Positions 47,298 through 57,039 are shown, numbered from the stretch's first letter. The stretch: DNA of 64,000 nt from an uncultured cyanobacterium (GCA_903903925.1 CAIVAU010000066.1:17211-81210); one strand, 5' to 3'. Made by a program: numbers and translations. Notes: generated by a model from the letters alone, not told the origin.

Positions 47298-48602
47298 TTA
47301 ATACTTTTGACGCTGTCGAAAATTTGCTACAGATTCTACGAGTCCGATAGAAATGAAATTTGTCAGCATAGCGGAACGACCGTAACTCAACCAAGGGAGG
47401 GGAATGCCTGCTACGGGTGCTAAACCAACAGTCATACCAATGTTAACAATCATCTGAAACACAACCATTGACAAAACGCCGATAGCTAACAGCGATCCAA
47501 AGTTGTCTTTGGCAGTTTGAGCAATATACAACAGGCGCTGACAAATCATCCCGAAGATAAACAACACTACCAAACAACCAGCAAAACCGAATTCTTCCCC
47601 CACAGCAGAGAAAATGAAATCAGTATGTTGTTCGGGAACAAAATTCAGTTGGGTCATAGGACCCCTGTTCAGCCCCCATCCCCACCATTCACCAGCACCA
47701 ATAGCAATGCGAGATTGTATTTGGTGATAGGCGGCACCTAGGGGGTCAGCATGGGGGTTGATGAATGAAGTGAGTCGGTCTTTTTGATAATCTTTCAATA
47801 TATGATTCCAGACAAACAGCCCTAATTCGCCACCCAGCATGTTGAGACCCCATGCACCCCAACCGCTGATGGCAAATCGATGCCAAGGGAGAGTCCAAAA
47901 GCCAACTAAACCCATAGCAACTGCCCAAATTAAGCCTAATGGTCCGAAAGTTAAGTCTTGTGAAAGAGCGATCGTGAAGGGCCAAGGGATACTAAATAGA
48001 ATTGCCGCTATTGCTGGAGACAGCATTAAAATCAACCAGCCTGGGTTAGCATTTGCCCAATATAACATTCCTAAAACTATCGCGCCAAATACCAGCGATG
48101 TTGCCAAATCTGGTTGTAAAAATACTAATCCCCAAGGAATGGCAGTGATTGCCAAAGCCCTAAAAACGCTATCAAGACTAGAAGCTGTGCGCTTATGTAA
48201 CAAAGCTGCTAGGGTGATAATCAACCCGACTTTGGCAAATTCTGATGGTTGCACAGGTATGCCAAGTATGCTTATCCATCGCTGTGCCCCTTTGGCACTA
48301 TGACCAACTATCATCACTGCGAGTAGGCTAATGTTAATAATTCCGTACGTTACCCAGTGCCACTGAATCAGGGTTTCGTAACGACTACGGGCAAACATGA
48401 GTGCTATCATCAAGCCAATGCCACCCATAAGCCAGTGCCACCACCAGTCTGTTAATCCCTGGTTCAATTCTGTACTGCGGATCATAATGCCGCCAAATAT
48501 AGTGAGAGCAACTGGCAACCCAAGTAGTAACCAGTCTACTTGCAGCCAAGGTTTCACCCAAGACGAAGCGCGAATTTTTGGGATTGAGCGTTTTAATAAC
48601 AT
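47298..48602 (-). CDS. rodA: rod-shape peptidoglycan glycosyltransferase RodA
   Basis: 434 residues with about 10-12 membrane helices. SEDS-family motifs are present: SAKGAQRWISILGIPVQPSE near 115, HKRTASS, HADPLGAAYHQIQSRIAIGA near 300, HTDFIFSAVGEEFGF and GIPLPWLSYGRSAM. It polymerises glycan strands during cell elongation together with a class B PBP. RodA is preferred over FtsW from the overall pattern; the distinction is moderate. Confidence 0.85.
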   Translation of the reverse strand: MLLKRSIPKIRASSWVKPWLQVDWLLLGLPVALTIFGGIMIRSTELNQGLTDWWWHWLMGGIGLMIALMFARSRYETLIQWHWVTYGIINISLLAVMIVGHSAKGAQRWISILGIPVQPSEFAKVGLIITLAALLHKRTASSLDSVFRALAITAIPWGLVFLQPDLATSLVFGAIVLGMLYWANANPGWLILMLSPAIAAILFSIPWPFTIALSQDLTFGPLGLIWAVAMGLVGFWTLPWHRFAISGWGAWGLNMLGGELGLFVWNHILKDYQKDRLTSFINPHADPLGAAYHQIQSRIAIGAGEWWGWGLNRGPMTQLNFVPEQHTDFIFSAVGEEFGFAGCLVVLFIFGMICQRLLYIAQTAKDNFGSLLAIGVLSMVVFQMIVNIGMTVGLAPVAGIPLPWLSYGRSAMLTNFISIGLVESVANFRQRQKY

Positions 48603-48748
48603 TGTGCGATTTTAGACTTTATCTTTTAGATAGGTAGAGATGCAAAATCTGTATTTTCTAGAGAAAGTAGGGAAATTAGGGTTTGAGTTCTCTACTTTCT
48701 CTAGACACCCACGTGATTAATTACACAAAAAAATGTAAAAATCATAGT

Positions 48749-48804
48749 AATAATCCGGTATGCGGGAGACTCAGGTCTTCTCCCAAAGGGAGATGCTGCG
48801 CAAA
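48749..48804 (-). repeat. dispersed 56-nt repeat, copy B
   Basis: Inverted relative to the copy at 18121-18176, with about five differences. It lies in the rodA-mrp gap (48603-48856), which holds no gene. Confidence 0.8.
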
Positions 48805-48856
48805 CGGACCTGAGTAACTGACTTTTGACTTCCCCGAAAGGGCTGGTGCCTGATTT

Positions 48857-49927
48857 TCAGGACAGGGCAGCGACTGATACCTTGCCTGCAATGGCGAGGG
48901 CGATCGCCTTTAACGCTTTTGCTGAAGCTGAATCTGGTTCGGCAATGACTATCGGTATTCCGCTGTCACCACCCATTCTGGTGGAAATCTCCAGTGGGAC
49001 ACACCCTAGTAGGGGTACTCCCAACTCGGTCGCAGTTTTCTCGCCACCACCAGAACCAAAAATGTCATATTGCTTATCTGGCATATCTGGCGGAATAAAA
49101 TAGCTCATATTTTCTACTATCCCCAAGATCGACACATTCATCTGCTGGAACATCCGCAATCCCTTGCGAGAATCCAACAGCGCCACTGTTTGCGGTGTAG
49201 TGACAATCACTGCCCCTGCCATCGGCACTGCTTGTGTCAAAGTTAACTGAGCATCCCCTGTTCCTGGTGGCATATCCACAATCAAATAGTCCAGTTCTCC
49301 CCATTGCACTTGATAGAGAAATTGACGAATCACTCCATTGAGCATTGGTCCGCGCCAAATCACTGGTTGGTCTCGGTCAATTAAAAAGCCCATTGACACT
49401 AATTTGACGCCGTGATTAAATGCAGGTTCCAGGATGTCACCTTTTTCTGTTGAGTGAACGGCAAGCTGAGCGTGACTGAGTCCTAACATAGTCGGGTCAT
49501 TAGGACCGTAGATATCAGCATCAAGTAAACCTACTTTAGCCCCTGTTTGAGCTAGAGCAACTGCTACATTTACAGCAACCGTACTTTTCCCAACACCACC
49601 TTTGCCGCTAGAAACCGCGATAATATTCTTGATGCCAGAAATGCCAGTGCGATCAGGTAAGCTTTTTTGCTGCGGTGTTTCCGCTGTTACCTCTATAGAT
49701 ACATCCTTCACCCCTGGTAGCTTTTTTACAGCTTTTTGGCAGTCTTCAACAATAAACTCACGTAATGGACAGGCAGGAGTTGTCAACACCAAAGTAAAGC
49801 TCACCTTACTATCGTCAATTTTGACGTTGCGAATCATGTTGAGTTCTACCAAACTTTTGCGCAGTTCTGGATCTTGCACCGGTCGCAACACTTCTAAAAC
49901 TGACTGGGAATCGAGAACATCGTACAT
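48857..49927 (-). CDS. mrp: Mrp/ApbC-type iron-sulfur cluster carrier ATPase
   Basis: 356 residues from the ATG at 49927 (MYDVLDSQSVLEVLRPVQDP). The N-terminal MIP18/DUF59 domain (about 1-95) is followed by the deviant Walker A GKGGVGKST near 112, LLDADIYGPNDPTMLG, and DYLIVDMPPGTGDAQLTL. It probably carries or inserts Fe-S clusters in the cytoplasm. The typical C-terminal CxxC is not evident, as in many cyanobacterial homologues. Upstream ATG at 49954 is less likely. Confidence 0.9.
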   Translation of the reverse strand: MYDVLDSQSVLEVLRPVQDPELRKSLVELNMIRNVKIDDSKVSFTLVLTTPACPLREFIVEDCQKAVKKLPGVKDVSIEVTAETPQQKSLPDRTGISGIKNIIAVSSGKGGVGKSTVAVNVAVALAQTGAKVGLLDADIYGPNDPTMLGLSHAQLAVHSTEKGDILEPAFNHGVKLVSMGFLIDRDQPVIWRGPMLNGVIRQFLYQVQWGELDYLIVDMPPGTGDAQLTLTQAVPMAGAVIVTTPQTVALLDSRKGLRMFQQMNVSILGIVENMSYFIPPDMPDKQYDIFGSGGGEKTATELGVPLLGCVPLEISTRMGGDSGIPIVIAEPDSASAKALKAIALAIAGKVSVAALS

Positions 49928-50082
49928 ACTTTTTAACCCTTGGTGCTGTAACAATTCTTAACAATAAGGAAATCTTATCTTCTAGGATCTTAACTTTCTG
50001 TGGAAACTGTTTGGTGATTAGTAGGTAGTTTTCCCACTAATAGGAGTGTGGGGAGTGTGGGGGGAGGTGTTTCGAGAATGCT

Positions 50083-50598
50083 CTACAAATCAAAACAACT
50101 GTTCTTGAGGGGTTTTCTCTTTGCTTTTAATGTCGTTCCCTCAACAGCTTCGACCAAGGAACGCGCAACGCGATCTGCATAGGGACGAGACAACGACCAA
50201 ATCAAGGGTGACAGCCAACCGCGTAGCGTGACAGAATAAGACAAACAAGTGCCACAAACCGTTGATTCTACTCGGTAAGTCACCCGTTCTTCTACACCAG
50301 GGATTGTCAGTAATCTGATACACAGTAACTCTCTAGGATTAACGCACTCTACAAAAATGCGAATGGGAATTGGCGACAAGCGTGTCACCGCTTGGTAAAT
50401 CAATCCGGGTTTGGGTACTAATCCGTAGGGAAGGTTGGTGCTTTTTAGCAGTGGATGCCAGGAAACATCTCCCAAATCAACCACCTTTTGCCACAGTTCA
50501 TCTACAGAAGCAGAACTAATCTCTCGATACGTCCTTACCAGAGAAGCGCAAAACCGACGACGTTTGCGGTGGATGAATTTGGACAACCAATCTCGCAT
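50083..50598 (-). CDS. SRPBCC-family protein
   Basis: 171 residues. The central part (SASVDELWQKVVDLGDVSWH, then strands ERVTYRVESTVCGTCLSYSV and a C-terminal helix ADRVARSLVEAVEGT) has the order of a START/SRPBCC hydrophobic-ligand-binding fold. The N-terminus is very basic (HRKRRRF). It could bind a lipid or pigment precursor, but the ligand is unknown. It is divergent from hemF, 280 nt away. Confidence 0.6.
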   Translation of the reverse strand: MRDWLSKFIHRKRRRFCASLVRTYREISSASVDELWQKVVDLGDVSWHPLLKSTNLPYGLVPKPGLIYQAVTRLSPIPIRIFVECVNPRELLCIRLLTIPGVEERVTYRVESTVCGTCLSYSVTLRGWLSPLIWSLSRPYADRVARSLVEAVEGTTLKAKRKPLKNSCFDL

Positions 50599-50747
50599 TT
50601 TCCTAATCCTCCTCGCTATACGCTTTTTGGTAAATCTGGCAGGTCAGTAACTGTAGTCAGTTTCTAGATCAAACTCTCTCAAAATCTCCCCGAGTATGGC
50701 AAGTAGGGACGAGTTAAAAAAGATATTGTGTCCGCTGAATTGCAATC

Positions 50748-50783
50748 TCCCCCCACACTCCCCACACTCCCCACACTCCCCCT
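50748..50783. repeat. CACACTCCC tandem repeat
   Basis: Three to four CCCCACACT units in the gap between the SRPBCC gene and hemF. The rest of 50599-50878 shows no gene. Confidence 0.8.
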
Positions 50784-50878
50784 CTTCCCTAAGGTATTTT
50801 TATAAAGTTTTGCCAAGGGCGTTTTACCATTGGTCTTTGAGGACATTACAATAATCAGACCCTTAGGTTATTGAGTTT

Positions 50879-51922
50879 ATGTTGATCGACTCCCAAACCC
50901 GAACTATACCAGCATCTTCCAAATCTTTGCCACCAACTGACGCTAAGACTAGGGTTCGTCAGTTTATGCAACAGTTGCAAGACCAAATTACTCAAACATT
51001 GGCAGATTTGGATGGTGTGGGGAATTTTCAAGAAGATAAGTGGGAACGCCCAGAAGGAGGTGGAGGGCGATCGCGCATCATGCGTGAAGGAGCAATATTT
51101 GAACAAGCTGGTGTAGGCTTTTCTGAAGTTTGGGATTCTCATTTGCCACCTTCAATTTTAGCTCAACGTCCAGAGGCAGCAGGACATAGCTTTTTTGCCA
51201 CAGGCACTTCAATGGTGCTACATCCTCGCAATCCTTACATACCCACTGTTCACCTGAATTATCGCTACTTTGAGGCGGGGCCAGTTTGGTGGTTTGGTGG
51301 CGGAGCTGATTTAACCCCTTACTACCCTTATGCTGAAGATGCAGCACATTTCCATCAAACTTTCAAGCAAGCTTGTGATGCTCACCATTCAGAGTATTAC
51401 CCAGTGTTCAAGCGTTGGTGTGATGAATATTTCTACCTGAAACATCGCGGGGAGATGCGCGGTGTTGGCGGTCTGTTTTTTGATTACCAAGATGGTCAAG
51501 GTCAGTTGTATCGGGGTCCCCATGCAGATGGAAATGCAGCTCTTTACAGTAACCAATTAGGCAACCCAGCACCACGCAGTTGGGAAGACTTATTTGCTTT
51601 TGTGCAAGACTGTGGTCATGCATTTTTAAAAGCCTATGTACCAATTGTAGAACGGCGAAGAGGAATGGAATATGGCGATCGCCAAAGGAATTTTCAACTC
51701 TACCGTCGAGGAAGGTATGTAGAATTCAACTTGGTTTATGACCGAGGCACCATTTTTGGTTTGCAAACCAATGGACGCACTGAATCAATTTTGATGTCAC
51801 TACCGCCATTAGTGCGCTGGGAATACGGCTACAAACCAGAACCAAATTCCCCTGAAGAGGATTTATACAAAACCTTCCTGAAGCCTCAAGATTGGGCAAA
51901 TTGGACAATGAAAGGGGTCTAG
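50879..51922 (+). CDS. hemF: oxygen-dependent coproporphyrinogen III oxidase
   Basis: 347 residues, full length. Family signatures: [73 protein letters not shown] and [20 protein letters not shown]. It oxidatively decarboxylates coproporphyrinogen III to protoporphyrinogen IX for heme and chlorophyll, in the cytoplasm. Its ATG overlaps a stretch GAGTTTATG with no strong ribosome site. Confidence 0.96.
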   Translation: MLIDSQTRTIPASSKSLPPTDAKTRVRQFMQQLQDQITQTLADLDGVGNFQEDKWERPEGGGGRSRIMREGAIFEQAGVGFSEVWDSHLPPSILAQRPEAAGHSFFATGTSMVLHPRNPYIPTVHLNYRYFEAGPVWWFGGGADLTPYYPYAEDAAHFHQTFKQACDAHHSEYYPVFKRWCDEYFYLKHRGEMRGVGGLFFDYQDGQGQLYRGPHADGNAALYSNQLGNPAPRSWEDLFAFVQDCGHAFLKAYVPIVERRRGMEYGDRQRNFQLYRRGRYVEFNLVYDRGTIFGLQTNGRTESILMSLPPLVRWEYGYKPEPNSPEEDLYKTFLKPQDWANWTMKGV

Positions 51923-52112
51923 GGTGTGGGGTGTGGGGTGTGGGACTCCCCACACCTATTTTTTTTACTCAGTACTCTTATCGTACACAGTACTTTCTCT
52001 GGTGAGTTAAACTACTAAAAGCAAGTTCTTAGCAAAAAAAAATAGTACGCTTGTATTGTATTATGAAGCCATCTTGTTGTTGCTAAAACTGGAGGTTCTT
52101 CTAATTACAGTC

Positions 52113-52162
52113 CCTGCTGCCTTTACCTATTTCCTTGTCAAAGGAAGAGAAATGGCAGCAGG
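52113..52162. other. two-tier inverted repeat (strong hairpin)
   Basis: CCTGCTGCC (52113-52121) pairs with GGCAGCAGG (52154-52162). Inside it TTCCTT (52131-52136) pairs with AAGGAA (52141-52146). No T-run follows directly. It lies in the 319-nt gap between hemF and the STAS gene, 80 nt before the latter, and could be a terminator, a leader structure or a small RNA. Nothing else was seen in the gap. Confidence 0.55.
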
Positions 52163-52241
52163 AAAGATGGTTGTAAGTAGTTCATACGACAACTAACAAC
52201 TAGAGAAATAATAGATTTTGAGAGTATCTAAGGGGGACTTA

Positions 52242-52610
52242 ATGATAAATATCGAGCAAAAAAGTCATACAACTAAAGACGGGAATACTGTAATTATTTT
52301 GACACCCACAGGCCGATTAGACATCACCACAGCTTGGCAATTTCGCCTAAAGTTGCAAGAGTGTATTTCCAAGTTGAGTCGCCATTTAGTTGTGAATCTT
52401 GGCCAAGTAAATTTTATTGATAGTTCTGGTCTCACATCGTTGGTAGCTGGAATGCGAGATGCTGATAAGGTTAAAGGCAGTTTTCGGATTTGTAATGTGC
52501 ATCCAGAAGCCAAACTGGTGTTTGAGGTCACCATGATGGACACAGTTTTTGAAATTTTTGAAAAAGAGGAGGAAGCTTTAGAAGGTGTACCTCGCAGTAT
52601 CGCCAGTTAA
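52242..52610 (+). CDS. STAS-domain anti-sigma factor antagonist
   Basis: 122 residues from the ATG at 52242, behind AAGGGGGA. The STAS fold is clear: NTVIILTPTGRLDITTAWQF and the phosphorylation loop NFIDSSGLTSLVAGM with the target Ser near residue 58. Proteins like SpoIIAA release a sigma factor by binding its anti-sigma kinase. No partner kinase or PP2C phosphatase lies next to it. Monocistronic. Confidence 0.88.
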   Translation: MINIEQKSHTTKDGNTVIILTPTGRLDITTAWQFRLKLQECISKLSRHLVVNLGQVNFIDSSGLTSLVAGMRDADKVKGSFRICNVHPEAKLVFEVTMMDTVFEIFEKEEEALEGVPRSIAS

Positions 52611-52696
52611 AATTTGGAATTTAGGTCTTGAAAAGCTTGCCACGGAGGGAAATCCTCCGACACTGCGCTATCGCAAGTTTTCGCTGAATCTAGAAT

Positions 52697-53293
52697 CTAA
52701 AATTTATGTCGCTTTGTATAGCGAAATGGTCCAAAAATCGCTCCCCAAGTAGCTTTTCCTGTATTTGGGTCTATTCCTTTATCAAAGCTGATCAATTCAT
52801 TTTGAGTAGCTTCAAACGAGAGAGCAACTTGCACAGTTTTATCAAGATAAGTAAAGCAGCAACGAGCTTCTGGAGGTGGGGTAGCAGTAAACTTATAGCA
52901 ATGGTTATCTATTGTTTGCTCTTTAACGTTGAGAATGCAGCCTGGTAGCAAATCTATTTGGTCGATAGTCAACCTATCTAGTAAAGCTGGGTTGCAACCA
53001 GCACCACTCAATGATATCGGGTCTTTGATCATGTAGTACTGTATTGCAAGAGCCACATCAGGGTTGCTTACTTCCATCAGCCGCATGATTCGCTGCCGAT
53101 AAGGTCTTTCTAGGTTAACAACACTGGCTTGTTCGGCAAACAGAGTCATGCTATCTTCTGAAAATAAAGGTATAGGTCTTTGCCATAAACGTAGATGAAC
53201 ATACCAGATAGGCTCTGCAAGAGCTTGTTCTCGATTATCAAATTCACCACTCAGATAGTCAGCTAGGGCAAGTAACTGTGGAGAGAAGCTCAT
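52697..53293 (-). CDS. cpcT: chromophore lyase CpcT/CpeT
   Basis: 198 residues. MSFSPQLLALADYLSGEFDN, YVHLRLWQRPIPLFSEDS, QRIMRLMEVSNPDVALAIQY and GPFRYTKRHKF match the CpcT/CpeT family. Members attach phycocyanobilin to Cys-155 of CpcB (CpcT) or act on phycoerythrin subunits (CpeT). Which one cannot be told here. It indicates that the organism makes phycobilisomes. Single-gene unit. Confidence 0.85.
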   Translation of the reverse strand: MSFSPQLLALADYLSGEFDNREQALAEPIWYVHLRLWQRPIPLFSEDSMTLFAEQASVVNLERPYRQRIMRLMEVSNPDVALAIQYYMIKDPISLSGAGCNPALLDRLTIDQIDLLPGCILNVKEQTIDNHCYKFTATPPPEARCCFTYLDKTVQVALSFEATQNELISFDKGIDPNTGKATWGAIFGPFRYTKRHKF

Positions 53294-53406
53294 CTCAGTC
53301 AGATAAAATTATATTGTAAATTAATAAGTATCTAGCATAAACAAAAACTTGGCAAAGTCGCCTAGAAACGAGAAAATAAACATACGTTGCCCTGTAAATT
53401 TTATTT

Positions 53407-54114
53407 GTGAATAACGTCCGTACTGTCTCTGATACAAAGCGAACTTTCTATACTCTACACACTCGTCCGATTAATACAATTTATCGTCGGGTTGTGGAAG
53501 AGTTGATGGTGGAAATGCACCTACTGTCGGTAAATGTCGATTTTAGCTACAACTCAATTTATGCCTTGGGCGTCGTCACCACCTTTGAACGTTTCATGCA
53601 AGGCTACCTGCCAGAACGAGAAAAGGAGTCGGTTTTTAACGCTCTTCTTCAAGCCGTAGAAGAAGATCCACAACATTATGAACAGGACGCTCAAAGGTTG
53701 CAAGGTTTAGCTCGAAGCTTATCGGCAAGAGAATTAATTACGTGGTTAAGTCAAACAAATCCTTTAGATCGAGATGCTGAGTTACAATTTTCACTCAACA
53801 AAATCGCCAACGATCCTAACTTCAAATACAATCGCCTATTTGCGATCGGGATATTTTCTTTGCTAGAACTGTCAGATCCAGAATTAGTTAAAGACGAAAA
53901 ACAACGTACCGAGGCGCTGAAAACCATTGCCACTGGCTTACATCTATCTGATGATAAACTTAGTAAAGACTTGGAGTTGTACCGTTCTAACTTAGATAAG
54001 ATGACGCAAGCTATCGTGGTCATGGCAGATATACTCTTAGCCGATCGCAAAAAACGCGAACAGCGTACTCAACAATCAAGTACCACAGTTGCTCCCCCAA
54101 CTGCTAATGATTAG
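53407..54114 (+). CDS. thf1: photosystem II biogenesis protein Thf1/Psp29
   Basis: 235 residues from a GTG at 53407. VSDTKRTFYTLHTRPINTIY, VEELMVEMHLLSVNVDFSYN and GVVTTFERFMQGYLP are characteristic. The C-terminus ends in a helical, charged tail. Thf1/Psb29 is needed for stable photosystem II and interacts with FtsH proteases at the thylakoid. It is specific to oxygenic phototrophs. Confidence 0.92.
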   Translation: MNNVRTVSDTKRTFYTLHTRPINTIYRRVVEELMVEMHLLSVNVDFSYNSIYALGVVTTFERFMQGYLPEREKESVFNALLQAVEEDPQHYEQDAQRLQGLARSLSARELITWLSQTNPLDRDAELQFSLNKIANDPNFKYNRLFAIGIFSLLELSDPELVKDEKQRTEALKTIATGLHLSDDKLSKDLELYRSNLDKMTQAIVVMADILLADRKKREQRTQQSSTTVAPPTAND

Positions 54115-54138
54115 TTAGGAGTTAGCAGTTAGGAGTAG

Positions 54139-54235
54139 GCATTGTCTAGGGGCGATCTTCTCCCCGCCCTTACGAAAATAGTAGTGTTTCTGACCTTCGT
54201 AAGGGATGGTGTGCCGCCAATGCAGTGCTCCTAAC
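54139..54235 (+). repeat. dispersed repeat, copy 3
   Basis: GCATTGTCTAGGGGCGATC to GCTCCTAAC, closely matching the copy at 37-140. Its last 5 nt overlap the 3' end of the holin-like gene. Confidence 0.75.
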
Positions 54236-54602
54236 TTGATATCTCTAAAAATTCATAAATAAAGCTGCTGATTGCAGATAGAGTGAGCGCCCCTAGAACA
54301 GCACTCCAAATACCGAAGCGCAAGCTAAAGCCCTGTACTAAAGAGGCTACAAGTCCAAAACATGCAACGGTGATCATAAATGTCAAAAAGCCAGACAACA
54401 AGTTAAACATGACAAGATTTAGTGCGGCAAAGGTCATGCGTAAAATCGGTCTGACTACTGCTGTGACAATTCCCAGAACTGCCGCAGACCTGAAGGCTTG
54501 AATAGGAGTATCAATTTCAACTCCTATGGTGGGGAATTTGCTAATAATGTACAAACTAATAGCTGTAACCACCCAAACAATAAAAACTCTCCGAAGATCC
54601 AT
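54231..54602 (-). CDS. phage-holin-like four-helix membrane protein
   Basis: 123 residues from the ATG at 54602, or 125 from the GTG at 54608. Four membrane helices: VFIVWVVTAISLYIISKF, SAAVLGIVTAVVRPILRM, LLSGFLTFMITVACFGLV and FGIWSAVLGALTLSAISSF. The pattern AVLGIVTAVVRPILR is typical of the mycobacterial/cyanobacterial holin IV-like (DUF360) family. Despite the name there is no phage context and its function is unknown. Its stop codon lies within a dispersed repeat. Confidence 0.7.
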   Translation of the reverse strand: MDLRRVFIVWVVTAISLYIISKFPTIGVEIDTPIQAFRSAAVLGIVTAVVRPILRMTFAALNLVMFNLLSGFLTFMITVACFGLVASLVQGFSLRFGIWSAVLGALTLSAISSFIYEFLEISS

Positions 54603-54795
54603 TGCCACAACCCCTGAAACTTAAATGGCTATTGGCGAGAAAATTCTCAATCTGTCGTTGTAAATATTTGTAAACTTACCAGAACTTTTGCTGTTAGCAA
54701 TGATTTATTTTGGATGTTTTTAGGTTTGGGGAGTGAAGGGAAAGTGGGAGGTGTCGGACAAGAAGGAGACATGACTCCCCACACTCCCTCTCTCC

Positions 54796-55398
54796 CTACT
54801 TCCTTCGTGACCTCCCTGGTGCTGGTTGAGCAAGGGGTAAGGGGACTTGATTTGGAATTGGGGGAAGAATAGGTACAGCGTTTGGTAAAGGAGCCACGCC
54901 GGATGTCCTGGGATTGGTTGGCAAATAAGGAGAAGTTGGCTGTTGCAAATTAGTCGCTTTTTGGGAGGGGCCAGGTATGATCCCTAGAGAAACGCGATCG
55001 CCCCCTACTTGTCGCAGCAAGTCCAACATGTCTATAACATCATTGTAAGTTGCTGAGCGAGAGGCATTAAGCACCAAAATTCCCTTGGGATTTTTTCTGA
55101 TATAATCCTCTAAAACTGCCTTCAATTGCTCCTTTTTTATCGGCTGTTTTTCTACATAAGATTGACCAATAGCATCGATAGTTACAGGTAACATCTGCCG
55201 CCCTTGAGGTGAAAAGACACTACTATTATTAGTTGTTGTACCGGTGTTAGCCTTAGGCAAATCAATGTTAATCGCTTGTTGCCGAGTAAATTGCAGCGAA
55301 GCCAAAATAAAAAACGACAGGATACAAAAAATGACATCAATTAAGGGAATAATTTGAACTTGGGCTTCTTCAATTGGAGTATGTAGATTAACTTTCAT
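54796..55398 (-). CDS. exbD: ExbD/TolR-type biopolymer transport protein
   Basis: 200 residues. One membrane helix near 16-36 with the proton-relay Asp (IIPLIDVIFCILSFFILASL), then a periplasmic domain (VTIDAIGQSYVEKQPIKKEQ, LVLNASRSATYNDVIDMLDL). The C-terminal 50 residues are proline-rich, which is longer than usual. It works with the ExbB-like protein encoded 21 nt upstream to energise TonB-type outer-membrane uptake. Confidence 0.88.
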   Translation of the reverse strand: MKVNLHTPIEEAQVQIIPLIDVIFCILSFFILASLQFTRQQAINIDLPKANTGTTTNNSSVFSPQGRQMLPVTIDAIGQSYVEKQPIKKEQLKAVLEDYIRKNPKGILVLNASRSATYNDVIDMLDLLRQVGGDRVSLGIIPGPSQKATNLQQPTSPYLPTNPRTSGVAPLPNAVPILPPIPNQVPLPLAQPAPGRSRRK

Positions 55399-55419
55399 GA
55401 TCTCAATCTCACACCTAAA

Positions 55420-56217
55420 TTAGGGGTTAAATTCTTGACTGTCTTTCGGTTCTGAGAAATCAGATGGTGGTGGAGGTGGTGGAGGTAGTGGGGGTTCCGA
55501 AAACTTGCTTTTGGCTTTCTTTCGAGGCAAATTGGTGTTTGGTGAGGATTCCCTTGCAATCATCGGTGACAACGCACTGTCATCTGTACTACTGAAGTCA
55601 GGAAGTGACTGGAGGTACAGCATTTCTAGATCGTTTCCTGCTTTGCGAAAAACTTTGACTTGGTTGACAACAAGAGCTTGAAAGAACCGATAAAATATTA
55701 GGCTGAAGATGGCGATCACTAGTCCTGTTGCCGTACAATAAAGAGCCTCTCCAATACCAGTAGTTACCCCAGCCGTTGATTCGGTTCCCAAATCTCCAAT
55801 CCGAATTGATTCTAAAGACCTGATTAATCCCCAAACTGTGCCAAATAACCCCAGCAGAGGGGCGACAGCAATGACAAGTTCCAAAACTTTCTCTCCCCGC
55901 CTCATCTGAGCCAATTCGTATTCTGCTGTTGACTCAAGTGCTAGCCTGACAAGTTCTGGAGTGCTTTTTGGCAAGCTTAAGGGAGCATAAAGAAACCTGC
56001 CTATAGGTTGATCCGTTGCCCGTCTAGCGATTTCCTTAGCTGTTTCCCAACTATCATGAGCCGCATCTAGGACGCGGTCAACTATTTCCTTTTCCTGGGT
56101 CAAAATTCGCAACCAGAACCACAGTCGTTCTAAAATCACACTTAGACATAAAACTGAGAAGAAAAGCAACGGCCATATGACTGGCCCAACCTTGCGAAAG
56201 AGAGCTAAGATATCCAC
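55420..56217 (-). CDS. exbB: ExbB/TolQ-type MotA-family proton channel
   Basis: 265 residues with three membrane helices: PVIWPLLFFSVLCLSVILER, VIAVAPLLGLFGTVWGLIRS and GIGEALYCTATGLVIAIFSL. The second and third carry the ExbB signature. The C-terminus is proline-rich (EPPLPPPPPPPSDF) and unusual in length. First gene of the exbB-exbD pair; a tonB gene is not adjacent. Confidence 0.88.
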   Translation of the reverse strand: MDILALFRKVGPVIWPLLFFSVLCLSVILERLWFWLRILTQEKEIVDRVLDAAHDSWETAKEIARRATDQPIGRFLYAPLSLPKSTPELVRLALESTAEYELAQMRRGEKVLELVIAVAPLLGLFGTVWGLIRSLESIRIGDLGTESTAGVTTGIGEALYCTATGLVIAIFSLIFYRFFQALVVNQVKVFRKAGNDLEMLYLQSLPDFSSTDDSALSPMIARESSPNTNLPRKKAKSKFSEPPLPPPPPPPSDFSEPKDSQEFNP

Positions 56218-56332
56218 AGTTTAAAGTTTCCTCCGTTCATTCCTCTACAACTATTCCACAGCCTTTTAATAAACTTAATACTAGAGATACTAGAGATAAA
56301 GGCAAAATTTCCATACTTGTTGAATTTCTTAT

Positions 56333-56383
56333 GAACACCCCACTGGCGGCGCACCACCCGTTACTCATTACAGAAACACCTCC
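56333..56383 (-). repeat. dispersed repeat, copy 4 (partial, inverted)
   Basis: On the minus strand it reads GGTGTTTCTGTAATGAGTAA, then CGGGTGGTGCGCCGCC. This matches the 3' halves of copies 2 and 3. The 5' half is missing. Confidence 0.6.
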
Positions 56384-56500
56384 TGCTCCCTGCTCCCTGC
56401 TCCTTACCAGTAGCATCTTCCAGACAAACTATGACGGTTATTTCCACAGGAAGTTTAGGACATAATTTGCCAAAATCAAAGATAAGTAAAGGTTAAAGAC

Positions 56501-56827
56501 ATGAAATTTTCAATCCAATCCATCTACACTTGGTATCGTAATTTGCTTCGCAATCCTAAGTACCGTTGGTGGGTAATCTTAGGAACACTAGTTTATTTTG
56601 TCAGCCCAATTGATATTGCCCCAGATTTTATACCCCTTGTGGGAGAACTTGACGATGTGTTTCTATTGACATTGTTGGTTTCCGAAGTATCTCAGCTTGT
56701 GATCGAAGGCTTCAAAGCGCGTCAGGTCAATAACGAGGACTCCAAAGCCACCAATACAGAAGAAGTTTCTACTTCCACCACCAATACTGCCAACACTATC
56801 GATGTTGATGCCGTCTCTGTCAAGTAG
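56501..56827 (+). CDS. DUF1232 (YkvA-like) membrane protein
   Basis: 108 residues. The DUF1232 core is clear: YRNLLRNPKYRWWVILGTLV, YFVSPIDIAPDFIPLVGELD and DVFLLTLLVSEVSQLVIEGF. Two short membrane helices are followed by a Thr/Asn/Ser-rich tail. The function of the family is not established. Ribosome site: AAAGGTTAAAG. A hairpin terminator follows at 56854. Confidence 0.8.
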   Translation: MKFSIQSIYTWYRNLLRNPKYRWWVILGTLVYFVSPIDIAPDFIPLVGELDDVFLLTLLVSEVSQLVIEGFKARQVNNEDSKATNTEEVSTSTTNTANTIDVDAVSVK

Positions 56828-56853
56828 AACTGGTAACAAAATAAAACTCAATC

Positions 56854-56911
56854 ACCCTCTCCCTGCGCTGTCTTTACACCACCGCGCTTCTCAAGGAGAG
56901 GGTAGTTTTTT
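56854..56911 (+). terminator. intrinsic terminator
   Basis: ACCCTCTCC (56854-56862) pairs with GGAGAGGGT (56895-56903), followed by AGTTTTTTG. It lies 27 nt after the DUF1232 stop codon. Confidence 0.75.
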
Positions 56912-57039
56912 GTGGAATTTAGTATTAAGAGAACTCCAAGAAATAGGTTGTTGACAGTTAACCGTCAACCGTCAACTGTAGGAATTGGACATTTTTTTAT
57001 TTGGAAGTCCCTAAACAAACGACAAAGGACAAATGATCA

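Noticed and set aside
47040..47299. Repeats near ndhS and rodA considered as a CRISPR array
   Set aside because: The unit is a 7-nt tandem without spacers (GGGAGCA, CCCTATT), so it is a short tandem repeat tract.
54231..54602. Holin-like gene as evidence for a prophage
   Set aside because: No other phage gene is nearby. The four-helix family is a common chromosomal membrane protein in cyanobacteria.
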